From Hymenobacter yonginensis (GTDB taxonomy: Bacteria > Bacteroidota > Bacteroidia > Cytophagales > Hymenobacteraceae), in assembly GCF_027625995.1 (NCBI RefSeq), contig NZ_CP115396.1, positions 4,340,501-4,404,500 of the forward strand: a DNA stretch of 64,000 nucleotides. Direction: 5' to 3'. The notes below the pieces were generated by a model. It ran no database searches and was not told the origin of the DNA. It was given only the letters and a program-made list of their open reading frames with translations. The position numbers and the translations under genes were made by a program. This document shows, one piece after another, positions 42,387 to 50,586 of this stretch; the first letter of the stretch is position 1; every line of letters begins with the position of its first letter.

Positions 42387-42547
42387 GCAAAACGCCGTTT
42401 TTCTACCGGCCGGCCCGGCAGGGCTACCGCCGGCCAGCCACGGTTTTTCGTGCCGCTCCGGCCCGGCCCGCGCCTGCCCTGGCCGCCTCAGCCGAACGCC
42501 CGGTAGCGGCCGCCAGCCCGCCGCTGCGCTGGGCACTGGCGGCTTAA
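42383..42547 (+). CDS. possible small ORF 2 (54 residues)
   Basis: Begins MSKTPFFYRPARQGYRRPAT and continues Arg/Pro/Ala-rich to TAA. It overlaps the preceding 33-residue ORF by ATGA. The Ala/Pro/Arg content could simply reflect high-GC DNA. The 130 bases that follow, up to the next gene, show nothing recognisable. Confidence 0.25.
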   Translation: MSKTPFFYRPARQGYRRPATVFRAAPARPAPALAASAERPVAAASPPLRWALAA

Positions 42548-42679
42548 ATAGTTCACCGGTAAAAGGCTGCTGTTGGACTGGTTACCAGGCAGAACAGCCG
42601 AAAAGGCCGGCGCCGCGCCGGGCCGGATTCTACATTCGTGCCATCCGAAAGCTGCCGGGTTAGGGCAGCGCGGGCGGCT

Positions 42680-43153
42680 ATGCTATATATCCACGATTCG
42701 CTGCTTCTTCAGCTACAAACCGACCTGCACCTACTGCGCTGGCAGTGGCGGGGCCCCATGCAGCTTCCGGCCTTTCAACTGGCCTTCAATCAGCTGATGA
42801 ACTACTCCCTCCGCTACGGCGTCACGCACATGCTGGCCGATACCAGCACCATGCCCCCGGTGGGCACCCGCGAGCAGGCGTGGCTGAGCGAGGCATGGCT
42901 GCCCCGCGCCCGGGCTATGCGGTTGCAGCACCTGGCGCTGGTATTGCCGGCCAGTTTACACAACCAGCTGGTGGTGGAGCATGTGGTGCAGGATGGCCGC
43001 TTCTACCTCGATACGCAGGTACACTTTTTCTCTGACGATTATTCGGCCCTGGACTGGCTGGCCAATGGCGAAGCCGTAGTGGCCGCTATGGAGCACGAAT
43101 GGCATAGCGGCCGCGCCAGAAGTCAGCCGGAAGGGCAGCTGGCCGGGCGCTGA
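42680..43153 (+). CDS. STAS/SEC14-like protein of unknown function
   Basis: 157 residues from MLYIHDSLLL; the frame before it is repeat-poor but has no signal or domain. The pattern (short strands DLHLLRWQWRG, THMLADTSTMPPV, an AWLSEAWLPRARAMRLQHLA helix, LALVLPASLHNQLVVEHVV, and a QVHFFSDDYSALDWL end) resembles the small STAS-like proteins that are abundant in Hymenobacter. Their role is unknown; signal-responsive binding is a guess from the fold. It stands alone before htpG. Confidence 0.55.
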   Translation: MLYIHDSLLLQLQTDLHLLRWQWRGPMQLPAFQLAFNQLMNYSLRYGVTHMLADTSTMPPVGTREQAWLSEAWLPRARAMRLQHLALVLPASLHNQLVVEHVVQDGRFYLDTQVHFFSDDYSALDWLANGEAVVAAMEHEWHSGRARSQPEGQLAGR

Positions 43154-43179
43154 ACGCTGTCAGGATGACAGCGCCCGGC
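43142..43179. repeat. collapsed copy of the GTCATCCTGAG repeat / terminator
   Basis: CGCTGTCA-GGA-TGACAGCG (43155-43173) is what remains if the middle of a GTCATCCTGAG-family repeat is deleted between its arms. An alternative 9-base stem, GCCGGGCGC/GCGCCCGGC (43142-43150 and 43171-43179), spans it. It overlaps the stop codon of the STAS-like gene. Confidence 0.6.
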
Positions 43180-43282
43180 AGGGTGGAATAGGATTTGAAC
43201 CGCACCGGCCAACGACGTCAGGGCTTTGGGTCACTGGCAGATCGTCCGGTTTTTACTTGTTCACCTCCATTTTTCACGCGCC

Positions 43283-45127
43283 ATGCAAGAGAAAGGCAGT
43301 ATCTCGATCCATACCGAGAATATTTTTCCGATCATCAAGAAGTTCCTGTATTCCGACCACGAGATTTTCCTGCGGGAGCTGGTCAGCAATGCAGTAGATG
43401 CCACCCAGAAACTCAAGAGCCTGGCCCAGCTGGGCGAGTTCAAAGGCGAGCTGGGTGAGCTGAAAGTGCGGGTGACCGTGGATAAGGAGGCCCGCAAAAT
43501 TACGATTTCGGACCGCGGCCTGGGCATGACGGCCGAGGAAATCAAGAAGTACATCAACCAGATTGCCTTCTCCGGCGCCACCGAGTTTGTGGAGCAGTAC
43601 AAAGAGAAGGACGCCGCTACCAAAGACCAGATCATCGGTCAGTTTGGCCTAGGCTTCTACTCGGCCTTCATGGTGGCCAAGGAAGTGGAAATCTGGTCGA
43701 AGTCGTACAAAGACGACACTCTCACGGCCCACTGGACCTGCGACGGCAGCACCGAATTCACCCTGGAGGAGCCTACCGGCGAGCACGCCAAGGCCGAGCG
43801 CGGCACCGATGTAGTGCTGCACGTAGCCGAAGACTCCGACGAGTTTCTGGAGCCGGCTCGTCTGAAGGGCATCCTCACCAAGTACTGCAAGTTCCTGCCC
43901 ATCGAAATCGAGTTTGAAGGCGAAACCATCAACCAGACGGCCCCCATCTGGACCAAGCAGCCTTCGGAGCTCACCGACGAGGACTACGTGAAGTTCTACC
44001 AGGAGCTGTATCCGTTTTCGGAGCCGCCGCTGTTCTGGATTCACCTCAACGTGGATTACCCGTTCAATCTGACCGGCATCCTGTACTTCCCAAAGGTGAA
44101 GGACGAGCTGCAGTTCCAGCGCAACAAAATCCAGCTCTACTCGCGCCAGGTATTCATCACCGACGAGGTGAAGGACGTGGTGCCCGAGTTTCTGATGCTG
44201 CTGCACGGCGTCATCGACTCGCCTGATATTCCGCTGAACGTGTCGCGCAGCTTCCTGCAGGCCGACGCAGCGGTGCGCAAAATCAACACCTACATCACCA
44301 AGAAGGTCGCTGATAAGCTCAGCAGCCTGTTCAAGCAGGACCGCGCCGGCTACGAGGCCAAGTGGTCGGATATCGGCCTGTTCGTGAAGTACGGCATGCT
44401 CTCTGACGAGAAGTTCTACGACAAGGCCAAGGACTTTGCGCTGGTGCAGAACGTGGCCGGCAAGCTATTCACGCTGCCCGAGTACCAGGAGTTCGTGCAG
44501 GCCAACCAGAAAGACAAGTCGGAGCAAACGGTAGTGCTCTACACCACCGACGCCGAAGCGCAGCACGGCTTCGTGCAGGCCGCCCAGGACCGTGGCTACG
44601 ACGTGCTGGAGCTCAACGGCCCGCTCGACTCGCACTTCATCGGGCAGCTGGAGCAGAAGCTGGAGAAAACCACTTTCAAGCGCGTGGATGCTGACACGGT
44701 GGGTAAGCTGATCGAGAAAGAGGAAACCACCGAGAGCGTCCTCAGCGACGACGACAAAACCAAGCTGCAGGAGCTGTTCAAAACGGCCATCAGCAACGAG
44801 CAGATGCACGTGCAGGTGGAGGCCCTCTCGCCGCAGGATGCGCCGGTTATCATCACGCTGCCCGAGTTCATGCGCCGCATGAAGGACATGCAGCGCTCCG
44901 GTGGTGGCGGCGGCATGCAGATGTTCGGCTCCCTGCCCGACAGCTATACCGTGAGCGTGAATGCCAACCACCCCGTGGCTCAGCGCGTGCTGCACGCCGA
45001 GGGCGAAGCCGGCCAGAAGCTGGCCCGCCAGGCCTTCGACCTGGCCCTGCTGGCCCAGAACATGCTGAAAGGTGAGGCGCTAACCGCGTTTGTGAAGCGT
45101 AGCGCCGATTTGCTGGCCGCCGAGTAG
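43283..45127 (+). CDS. htpG: HtpG, Hsp90-family chaperone
   Basis: 614 residues, starting at MQEKGSISIHTENIFP, directly at the ATPase domain. GHKL motifs: LVSNAVDATQKL (N-box), ISDRGLGMTAEEI and QFGLGFYSAFM (G1/G2). The middle domain (NKIQLYSRQVFITDEVKDV, LNVSRSFLQ) is complete. The C-terminal part has a Bacteroidota-type insert (around RSGGGGGMQMFGSLPD) and no eukaryotic MEEVD tail. It is an ATP-dependent cytoplasmic chaperone. A clear terminator follows; no heat-shock operator was recognised upstream. Confidence 0.95.
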   Translation: MQEKGSISIHTENIFPIIKKFLYSDHEIFLRELVSNAVDATQKLKSLAQLGEFKGELGELKVRVTVDKEARKITISDRGLGMTAEEIKKYINQIAFSGATEFVEQYKEKDAATKDQIIGQFGLGFYSAFMVAKEVEIWSKSYKDDTLTAHWTCDGSTEFTLEEPTGEHAKAERGTDVVLHVAEDSDEFLEPARLKGILTKYCKFLPIEIEFEGETINQTAPIWTKQPSELTDEDYVKFYQELYPFSEPPLFWIHLNVDYPFNLTGILYFPKVKDELQFQRNKIQLYSRQVFITDEVKDVVPEFLMLLHGVIDSPDIPLNVSRSFLQADAAVRKINTYITKKVADKLSSLFKQDRAGYEAKWSDIGLFVKYGMLSDEKFYDKAKDFALVQNVAGKLFTLPEYQEFVQANQKDKSEQTVVLYTTDAEAQHGFVQAAQDRGYDVLELNGPLDSHFIGQLEQKLEKTTFKRVDADTVGKLIEKEETTESVLSDDDKTKLQELFKTAISNEQMHVQVEALSPQDAPVIITLPEFMRRMKDMQRSGGGGGMQMFGSLPDSYTVSVNANHPVAQRVLHAEGEAGQKLARQAFDLALLAQNMLKGEALTAFVKRSADLLAAE

Positions 45128-45159
45128 CACAAAAAAGTATCAGTAGTTTTAAACGGTAT

Positions 45160-45194
45160 AAAAGCACCGGTTGCCTGTGGCGGCCGGTGCTTTT
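45160..45194 (+). terminator. terminator of htpG
   Basis: AAAAGCACCGG/CCGGTGCTTTT stem with a 13-base loop and a following TGTTTG run. Confidence 0.8.
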
Positions 45195-45258
45195 GTTTGA
45201 GTGGCACAACTGCGCATGAAGCCTGTGCCCTGCAACGGCGCCCACTTCTGGCAAGCTG

Positions 45259-45285
45259 CTCAGCTACTCCATTACTCAGCTACTC
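45259..45285. repeat. second pair of the CTCAGCTAC repeat
   Basis: Two direct copies of CTCAGCTACTC lie about 15 bases apart. This is the same core as in the inverted repeat at 9084-9144, but here without an opposing arm, so it may be a decayed element. Confidence 0.55.
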
Positions 45286-45311
45286 TGATGGGCACCAAAT
45301 CCCTTTATCTT

Positions 45312-45319
45312 TACGTTTG
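45312..45319 (+). promoter_or_regulatory. -7 promoter box of the YwqK-like lipoprotein gene
   Basis: TACGTTTG matches TAnnTTTG exactly. It ends right at an in-frame ATG (45320), so transcription would begin downstream of that ATG; this favours the second ATG at 45350 as the true start. Confidence 0.45.
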
Positions 45320-45349
45320 ATGCTGCGAAAACTGCCTGTATTTCTGCCA

Positions 45350-46315
45350 ATGCGCTTTCTCCGTCCCCATATTCTGTTGTTGCTGCTGACCGCCGCCGGT
45401 ATGCTGGAGGCCTGCTCCAAAAAGACGGTGTCCTTCAACAGCCGCCCCGACGCCGGCAGCACGGCCCTGGTAGCCGACACGCTCACCACCACCCGCGACA
45501 CCACCAACGCGCCGTCGTTGGAGGCCAAAAAGCTGGGCCTGACCAAGGAGCAGGAAAAAGCCGACAAGGAAAAGCAGAAGCTGGCCCAGCGCCAAAGCAA
45601 AAAGAAGAAGAAGAACATCTTCCTCGGCGAGCGAATCAAGAAGGGCTTCACCAAGTCGGGGCCGAAGGGCAAAAACCAGGTGCTGGAGGTATTTTACTAC
45701 CTCAAGGCGTTTCAGCAGCCCAATGCCTACGCCATTTCGGTGTACTACTTCAACCCCCGCAAGCGCAAGATCTTCAAGGCCAACACCGAGCTGAACCCGG
45801 CCACCGACAAGGTGTTGCACGGCCCCTACAAGAAGTACCAGGGCGGCAAGCTGGTGGAAACCGGCTTCTTCGCCATGGGCACCAAGCACCTGCGCTGGGA
45901 GAAGCTAACCAAGGACAACGTGCTGGTAAACAAGCAGCACTACGAAATGGGCTTCCCGCGCGACGCCAACGTGACCTACTACGACGCCGCCAATAAGCTG
46001 CTGAAAGAGGTGGTGCCCTACGTGAACGGCAAGCTGGAAGGCGACTACGTGAAGTTCACCGAGACCGGCAAACGGGAGTGGGAAGGGCAGTTTGAGAACG
46101 GTAAGAAAGTAGGGGAGTGGACCCGGTACTGGGGCTTCCGCAACACCAAGGACCGCCGCCACTACGTGTACGCCTACGGCGAGTCGGGCTACGATCCGGA
46201 AGTAACCGAGCCAGTGCTGGTGAAAGAGTACAACCGCAACGGCGTGATGGTCTACGAGAAAGACAAGTTCGACAAGCGCGACGCCGTAACGGACCGCCCC
46301 GGCAGTAAGCGGTAA
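45350..46315 (+). CDS. YwqK/MORN-type lipoprotein
   Basis: 321 residues from MRFLRPHIL, chosen because a -7 box overlaps the alternative ATG 30 bases earlier. Lipoprotein signal (LTAAGMLEAC), a Lys-rich helical segment (LGLTKEQEKADKEKQKLAQR), then MORN-like antiparallel repeats (LHGPYKKYQGGKLVETGFFA, GKLEGDYVKFTETGKREWEG, FENGKKVGEWTRY). This fold is annotated as the YwqK family, sometimes as toxin-antitoxin, but no toxin partner is present; a structural or envelope role is as likely. The poly-Lys run (KKKKKN) before the repeats is unusual. Confidence 0.75.
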   Translation: MRFLRPHILLLLLTAAGMLEACSKKTVSFNSRPDAGSTALVADTLTTTRDTTNAPSLEAKKLGLTKEQEKADKEKQKLAQRQSKKKKKNIFLGERIKKGFTKSGPKGKNQVLEVFYYLKAFQQPNAYAISVYYFNPRKRKIFKANTELNPATDKVLHGPYKKYQGGKLVETGFFAMGTKHLRWEKLTKDNVLVNKQHYEMGFPRDANVTYYDAANKLLKEVVPYVNGKLEGDYVKFTETGKREWEGQFENGKKVGEWTRYWGFRNTKDRRHYVYAYGESGYDPEVTEPVLVKEYNRNGVMVYEKDKFDKRDAVTDRPGSKR

Positions 46316-46321
46316 ATGGTC

Positions 46322-46392
46322 GAATTGCTGAATGGTTAGATGGATGGTTTTTGATAGGTCAATGCGTTGAACGGCCAACCATTAAGCAATTC
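46322..46392. repeat. short inverted repeat between convergent genes
   Basis: GAATTGCTGAATGGTT (46322-46337) pairs with 46377-46392 at 15 of 16 bases. The right arm overlaps the yraN stop codon. Likely a bidirectional terminator. Confidence 0.65.
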
Positions 46393-46750
46393 AATAAAAC
46401 GCGTCCTCGAAGTGCTCGATGCGGAAGCCGCCGGCTACGGGCGTCACGGCCAGGATGTCGAACCGGATGTCGCCGCGCCAGTCCAGGTCGTGCTGTAGCT
46501 GCTCGGCGGCCAGCCGGAACAGCTGCTTCTTTCGCTCCGACACGAAGGTTTCGGGGTAGCCGTACTGGCTGGAGGAGCGAGCTTTCACTTCCACGAACAC
46601 GAGCAGCTGCCGGCCTTGCCGGACCACTAGGTCCACTTCGGCGCGACCGTGACGGTAGCTGCGGTACAGCACCTCCAGACCCTGCTGCCCCAGATAATCG
46701 GCGGCGGCTTGCTCGCCGGCGTGGCCCAGGTCGTGCGCGGCAGTTGCCAT
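46391..46750 (-). CDS. YraN/UPF0102 family nuclease-like protein
   Basis: 119 residues, starting at MATAAHDLGHAGEQAAADYL. Restriction-endonuclease-like motifs are present: GRAEVDLVV and VFVEVKARSS (the D...ExK pair of the PD-(D/E)xK fold). It follows the UPF0102 pattern of a GxxGExxAxxxL helix first. Members are thought to be Holliday-junction or DNA-repair nucleases, unproven here. The 67 bases between its start and the lipB promoter form a divergent region; a minus-strand TCAATTTG 40 bases upstream is a near -7 match. Confidence 0.85.
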   Translation of the reverse strand: MATAAHDLGHAGEQAAADYLGQQGLEVLYRSYRHGRAEVDLVVRQGRQLLVFVEVKARSSSQYGYPETFVSERKKQLFRLAAEQLQHDLDWRGDIRFDILAVTPVAGGFRIEHFEDAFY

Positions 46751-46793
46751 TGGTGGTCTGAGTGGAAGGGCGTGCCGGCTGCTGACCAGCAAA

Positions 46794-46823
46794 TTGAGTT
46801 TGGCTTCGAATCTAGTAACTTTG
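46794..46823 (+). promoter_or_regulatory. consensus promoter of lipB
   Basis: TTG (46794-46796), 19 bases, TAACTTTG (46816-46823): an exact Bacteroidota -33/-7 pair. The lipB ATG is about 95 bases downstream. Confidence 0.65.
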
Positions 46824-46917
46824 TGCGTTTTCCGGGGAAGGCTTTCACTGACCTAGGCAGATTTCAGCTTCCTATCCGGCAAACGTGCGTGTTGTTCGTT
46901 GCCAAGTGCCCATTGCC

Positions 46918-47757
46918 ATGCCCGCAAATTCCCTTCCAGTAGCGTCTTCCGGCGTGGCTCCGGCCCCGGCCGAGGGTGCCTCGCCACCTGCTGCCAGCCG
47001 GCTGATCCGGGTAGAACAGCTGGGCCTGATGGGCTACGAGGCGGCCTGGGCGTATCAGGAGGAGCTGCTGGCCCACACGCTGCACGTGAAAACCCACAAC
47101 CGGCTGGCCACCGAAGCCGGCCAGGCCACGCAGCCCACGGCCAACTACCTGCTGTTGTGCGAGCATCCGCCGGTATATACGCTGGGTAAAAGCGGCAAGC
47201 CCGAGCACCTGCTGCTCGACGAGGCCGGCCTGGCCACCCACGGCGCCACCTTCCACCGCATCAACCGCGGCGGCGACATCACCTACCACGGCCCCGGCCA
47301 ACTGGTCGGCTACCCTATCCTCGACCTCGACAACTTCTTCACCGACATCCACCGCTACCTGCGGCTGCTGGAAGAGGCCATCATCCTGACGCTGGCCGAC
47401 TACGGCCTGCGCGCCGGCCGCATTGCCGGCCTCACCGGCGTGTGGTTCGATTTCGAGGAAGGAGCGCCAAATCCGCGCAAAATCTGCGCGATGGGCGTGA
47501 AATGCAGCCGCTGGGTAACCATGCACGGCTTCGCCCTCAACGTCAACACTGACCTGTCGTATTTCGGCCACATCGTGCCCTGCGGCATCACCGACAAAGC
47601 TGTAACGTCCATGGCGCAGGAGCTGGGCCGCGAGGTACCGCTGGCCGAAGTGTCGGCGCGCCTGCTGCCGCACTTGGAGCGCCTGTTCGAAGCCGAATTA
47701 CAGTTGGCCACCGGGCGTCCGGTGCTGCCAGCTCCTGCATCTGAAGTATCCGCATGA
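46918..47757 (+). CDS. lipB: octanoyl-[acyl-carrier-protein]-protein N-octanoyltransferase
   Basis: 279 residues from MPANSLPV; a GTG 33 bases earlier is possible. LipB motifs: LLCEHPPVYTLGKSG, INRGGDITYHGPGQLVGYPI, and KICAMGVKCSRWVTMHGFAL with the catalytic Lys, then HIVPCGI containing the catalytic Cys. It moves octanoate from acyl carrier protein to lipoyl domains, the first step of lipoate synthesis. The first 40 residues are a low-complexity Ala/Pro extension. Its stop overlaps the next ATG (ATGA), so the following gene is coupled. Confidence 0.95.
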   Translation: MPANSLPVASSGVAPAPAEGASPPAASRLIRVEQLGLMGYEAAWAYQEELLAHTLHVKTHNRLATEAGQATQPTANYLLLCEHPPVYTLGKSGKPEHLLLDEAGLATHGATFHRINRGGDITYHGPGQLVGYPILDLDNFFTDIHRYLRLLEEAIILTLADYGLRAGRIAGLTGVWFDFEEGAPNPRKICAMGVKCSRWVTMHGFALNVNTDLSYFGHIVPCGITDKAVTSMAQELGREVPLAEVSARLLPHLERLFEAELQLATGRPVLPAPASEVSA

Positions 47758-48170
47758 AAGAAGACATCAAATTCGACCCCGTAGAAGGAGTAACGGTAGC
47801 CGTAGTGCCCGAGGAAGCCGCGGCGACCGAGGAAGGCAAGCAGGGCTGGCTGGTTTATCTGATCAATCATAACGACTACGCCCTGCAGAACGTCATCGTC
47901 AACTCGCACGGCTACGGCACCCAACCCGATGGCGAAGCGGTGAAGACGTCCACGCTGCGCCACGTATTTGCCGAGGTGGAGGCCCGCAGCGCCGTCCCGG
48001 TCGAGCCCATCGACCCCGCGCTGTTCCACCTCAACAACCAGTATTGGGTGAGCTACTACCGCGACGCCCAGATTTTCGATAAGAAGTTCATCTTCGTACC
48101 CGATTCCATCGTACCCGCCAACCTGACGCCCATCACCCTGCTCGGCCGGGATGGTGTGCTGCACGTCTAG
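47754..48170 (+). CDS. conserved protein coupled to lipB
   Basis: 138 residues, no signal or membrane segment, beta-rich (EGVTVAVVPEE, GWLVYLINHNDYALQNVIVN, SYYRDAQIFDKKFIFVPDS). Such genes are often found beside lipB in Cytophagales; no function is known to me. The ATGA overlap with lipB indicates co-translation. The acidic N-terminal half and the absence of any catalytic motif suggest a binding or adaptor role, which is inference. Confidence 0.7.
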   Translation: MKEDIKFDPVEGVTVAVVPEEAAATEEGKQGWLVYLINHNDYALQNVIVNSHGYGTQPDGEAVKTSTLRHVFAEVEARSAVPVEPIDPALFHLNNQYWVSYYRDAQIFDKKFIFVPDSIVPANLTPITLLGRDGVLHV

Positions 48171-48227
48171 CTATCCTTTGCAGTTCACGGCGTCTGCCTT
48201 CACTGCTTCCTTTCAAGCTGCCTGCTT

Positions 48228-49295
48228 ATGACCCCCCTCGGAATACAATTAAGCTTGTCCTTTCTCTGGGCGTTTCTGGTGGCTCTGTTCGCCGTGCCGT
48301 CCATTATCTATATCGCCCACCTCAAAAACATGCTCGATACGCCCAACGTGCGTACCGTGCATGAGTCGCTGACGCCGCGGCTGGGCGGGGTGGCCGTGTT
48401 TGCCGGCTTCATGTCGGCCCTCACCATCTTCGCCGATCTGGGCAACGGCATCCAGCAGCTGCTGGCCGGTTGCATCGTGCTATTCTTCGTGGGCCTCAAG
48501 GATGATTTGGTGTCGATTTCGGTGTCCAAGAAGTTCGTAGGCCAGCTGCTGGCTACCGGCATCGTCATGATTATGGCCGATGTGCGCCTGACCAGCTTCC
48601 AGGGCATCCTCGGGATTCAGGAGCTGCCCATAGGCATCAGCTATGCCTTCACGTTCCTGGCCATCGTGGGCATCACCAACGCCATTAACCTCATCGACGG
48701 CCTCGACGGCCTCGCCGGTACCATTGTCCTGACCATCGTCAGCACGCTGGGCTACTATTTCGTGCGCTACGGCGGCCCAGGCTTCAGTAACTACGTGTTT
48801 GTGTCGGTGTGCCTGATGGGCGGCATCATCGGGTTCCTGCGCTACAACTTTCACCGGGCCACCATCTTCATGGGCGATACCGGGTCGCTGGTGTGCGGAT
48901 TTATCGTGTCGGTGCTCACCATTCAGTTCATTGAGATGGGCCTGAAAGTGGGCCAGCCGTTCGGGTCGTCGGCGCCGTCGGTAGCGGCTGGCATCCTATT
49001 CGTGCCTTTGTTCGATACGCTCCGTGTGTTCATCGTGCGCATGATGGCCGGCCGCTCGCCCTTTTCCCCCGATAAAAACCACGTCCACCACCGGATTCTG
49101 GCCATGGGTTTTCAGCAGATCAGCACCGTAGTACTGCTGGCGCTGCTCAACATTGTCGTGATTCTGTTCGTCATCAACTTCGCCTACCTCGGCAACACCA
49201 TTTTGATTGGCTGCCTGGTTGGCTTTTCTATCGTGCTGAGCGTGTTTCTGGGCGTGTATCGTAGCCGCAGCACCGAGCAGCGAGTTGCTTCCTGA
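48228..49295 (+). CDS. MraY/WecA-type polyprenyl-phosphate sugar-1-phosphate transferase
   Basis: 355 residues, about 11 hydrophobic helices. Family motifs appear in order: PRLGGVAVFAG, LKDDLVSISVSKKF (DD motif), NLIDGLDGLAGT, FMGDTGSLVCGF and the loop NHVHHRILAMG. It transfers N-acetylhexosamine phosphate from UDP-sugar to undecaprenyl phosphate, starting an O-antigen-like or exopolysaccharide unit; the motifs are closer to WecA than to MraY. Located on the inner membrane. The next gene starts 17 bases after the stop. Confidence 0.9.
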   Translation: MTPLGIQLSLSFLWAFLVALFAVPSIIYIAHLKNMLDTPNVRTVHESLTPRLGGVAVFAGFMSALTIFADLGNGIQQLLAGCIVLFFVGLKDDLVSISVSKKFVGQLLATGIVMIMADVRLTSFQGILGIQELPIGISYAFTFLAIVGITNAINLIDGLDGLAGTIVLTIVSTLGYYFVRYGGPGFSNYVFVSVCLMGGIIGFLRYNFHRATIFMGDTGSLVCGFIVSVLTIQFIEMGLKVGQPFGSSAPSVAAGILFVPLFDTLRVFIVRMMAGRSPFSPDKNHVHHRILAMGFQQISTVVLLALLNIVVILFVINFAYLGNTILIGCLVGFSIVLSVFLGVYRSRSTEQRVAS

Positions 49296-49312
49296 AGCAG
49301 CCTACTTCACCG

Positions 49313-50515
49313 ATGAGTCGCCGGCACCGCAGCACCTGGGTATCAGCACAGCACTGGCTCCTGTGCCTGCTGTGCCTGCTGGCTGGCTACTCCGCCCCGG
49401 CCGCCGAGTACCGGCCGCTGCCCCCCGCCTTGCGCAGTGGCCTCTCGCCCGACTGGCTCATCCACGATGAGGGTCGCAACCGGCTCGTACTCTACCTGCC
49501 CGATTATCATGCCCCGGCGCACGCCTATTACCAGTGGCTGACGTTGCGGCCTCAGCGCCCCTTTATCGTGTCGTTCACGGCCCGCAGCGGGCAGAGCCTT
49601 TTTCTTGATAACCGGCTGGTATTCACGGCGCCGAAGGCTTCAGATTATACGCTGGACCTTGCCCGGCTGCTTCCGGCGGGCTCGGTGCCCGGGCCGCATC
49701 TGCTCTGTGTGTGGCACCCGCAGGTGGCCCCCAACCTCAGCTCCTTCGTAAACGTCCGTACGGCAGACCCCACGGCGCAGCCCGGGCTGGTAAAAACGCC
49801 CGCCGCCCAACTGCTGGCCCAGCCGCTGGCGCGCAGCCACCCCGGCGAAAATGTATTTCTGCTGTTTCTGCTCCTGATTGGGTTGCTCTACGGCAGCATT
49901 CGGGCCGTGTATCAGCCCGGGTTTGCGCGTATCTACCAGGTTGACAACGTGTGGAGCAAGTCCACCGCCGAGCAGGAATTTCTTGTCAAGCCTACCGTAA
50001 CCTGGCTCAATATCTTGCTAGTGCTGGTGTTCTCGCTGTCGTTTGCGTTGCTGCTGGTAGCCATTCACACCAACGTGCAGAACATTGCCGTGCTGCAGCG
50101 TCTGTTCGATGTGCCTGAATCTGCCTTGGTGCTGCGGATACTGCTCTACACTGCCACTATTGCGGCCTTCGTGATGGGTAAATACCTCTTCCTGGAGCTG
50201 ATGGGCTATATTTTCGACGTTGGTGAGCTGGTAGTCGTCCAATACCGGGAATTCATCCGGACGCTGCTTTTCCTGGGGCTCTGCCTGCCGCTGGTTATGC
50301 TGCTCTACCTGGGCCTCAACCAAACGCTGCCGGCGGCGGTGCTATGGGTATCCAACGGCGTGGTTTCCTTGCTGTTGGTAGGTACGGTTATTCGCGTAGC
50401 CCGCACAATTCATCGCAGATCCTCCCTGCTGAATCTGCATTTGTTTTCGTACCTTTGCGCCACAGAAGTGATTCCATTGGTCATTCTGCTCAAGTTGATC
50501 GTTTTCACCTACTAA
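49313..50515 (+). CDS. DUF4271 membrane protein
   Basis: 400 residues. Signal-like helix (LLCLLCLLAGYSAPAA), a periplasmic half of about 150 residues, then six helices from about residue 180 (FLLFLLLIGLLYGSIRAVY ... LILLKLIVFTY). The C-terminal half matches DUF4271, a Bacteroidota-specific family that is typically encoded beside hemD and the T9SS genes. Its job is unknown; linkage to secretion is by context only. The hemD gene begins 71 bases later on the same strand. Confidence 0.8.
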   Translation: MSRRHRSTWVSAQHWLLCLLCLLAGYSAPAAEYRPLPPALRSGLSPDWLIHDEGRNRLVLYLPDYHAPAHAYYQWLTLRPQRPFIVSFTARSGQSLFLDNRLVFTAPKASDYTLDLARLLPAGSVPGPHLLCVWHPQVAPNLSSFVNVRTADPTAQPGLVKTPAAQLLAQPLARSHPGENVFLLFLLLIGLLYGSIRAVYQPGFARIYQVDNVWSKSTAEQEFLVKPTVTWLNILLVLVFSLSFALLLVAIHTNVQNIAVLQRLFDVPESALVLRILLYTATIAAFVMGKYLFLELMGYIFDVGELVVVQYREFIRTLLFLGLCLPLVMLLYLGLNQTLPAAVLWVSNGVVSLLLVGTVIRVARTIHRRSSLLNLHLFSYLCATEVIPLVILLKLIVFTY

Positions 50516-50586
50516 GGCTTTGGTGCTCAAGTCCCAGGCTGCCATCATCTTTCTTATTGCCCTAGACTTACCCTTTTCTTTACAAT

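Noticed and set aside
43188-43215. tRNA-like GGATTTGAACC stretch before htpG
   Set aside because: It resembles the complement of a T-loop, but the bases on both sides cannot form the T-stem, and no anticodon arm or acceptor stem is present nearby.
45350-46315. Toxin-antitoxin role for the YwqK-like lipoprotein
   Set aside because: The fold name suggests an antitoxin, but the protein has a lipoprotein signal and no adjacent toxin gene, so only the MORN-type fold is reported.
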